Positions 63,952-64,000 of a DNA stretch of 64,000 nt are shown here, piece after piece (the stretch's first letter is position 1; each line of letters begins with the position of its first letter). This DNA comes from Pocillopora verrucosa (Eukaryota > Cnidaria > Anthozoa > Scleractinia > Pocilloporidae), in contig NC_089313.1 in NCBI RefSeq assembly GCF_036669915.1, positions 15,739,575 to 15,803,574 on the forward strand, given 5' to 3'. Under the pieces are notes generated by a model, which did not search any database, was not told where the DNA came from, and saw nothing but the letters and a program-made list of their open reading frames with translations. Both the position numbers and the translations under genes were made by a program.

Positions 63952-64000
63952 CTAGAAGACAAAAAGATAAAGAACACCACAAATGAAAACTAGAATAAGA

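Overview
The window is animal nuclear DNA: AT-rich, with GT-AG spliced genes, long introns and many small interspersed repeats. The proteins and the repeats (TTAA-flanked MITE-like elements, tRNA-derived SINE-like units, a Penelope-like remnant, short palindromes with GCGCG-rich arms) suggest a cnidarian, most likely a stony coral. That placement is an inference from gene and repeat style; I could not run a search.

Layout, left to right. 1-4918 (+) holds the 3' part of RAE1, an mRNA-export and nuclear-pore WD40 protein. 7974-8630 (-) is a single-exon gene for an unrecognised 218-residue basic protein. 9795-15049 (+) is a five-exon gene of about 697 residues. It joins degenerate EF-hands, a very long charged coiled coil and a segment that resembles the stalk and microtubule-binding region of dynein heavy chain. 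17111-18953 (-) is a TMEM14-family membrane protein, divergent by 355 bp from FAM91A1 (19309-32519, +, 23 exons, about 853 residues). 34540-50480 (-) is a 12-exon AMPK-related (SIK/HUNK-like) protein kinase with a long disordered tail. Inside its introns, on the opposite strand, lies a probable four-exon gene for a 67-residue protein (40951-48122). 52119-52991 (-) is an intronless SoxC transcription factor. About 10 kb without a recognisable gene follows. The last two exons of an unrecognised minus-strand gene sit at 63259-63951.

The genes are not a functional cluster: nuclear export, endosome-to-Golgi trafficking, a mitochondrial-type membrane protein, a kinase and a developmental regulator sit side by side, as is usual in animal genomes. 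Intergenic spaces and introns carry most of the mobile DNA. At least three related MITE-like families share termini that read TTAA-CCCTTT...AAAGGG-TTAA. Two nested insertions allow the empty target site to be read directly, which shows that the duplicated target is TTAA, the piggyBac hallmark. Other repeats are a Penelope-like GIY-YIG remnant between 240-bp inverted arms, a 146-bp C-rich minisatellite, three SINE-like units and several palindromic elements.

The observations I consider most worth following are the dynein-stalk-like protein outside a dynein motor, the nested TTAA insertions, the interleaved antisense small gene with a 10-nt microexon, and a perfect TISU element at the start codon of the EF-hand gene.
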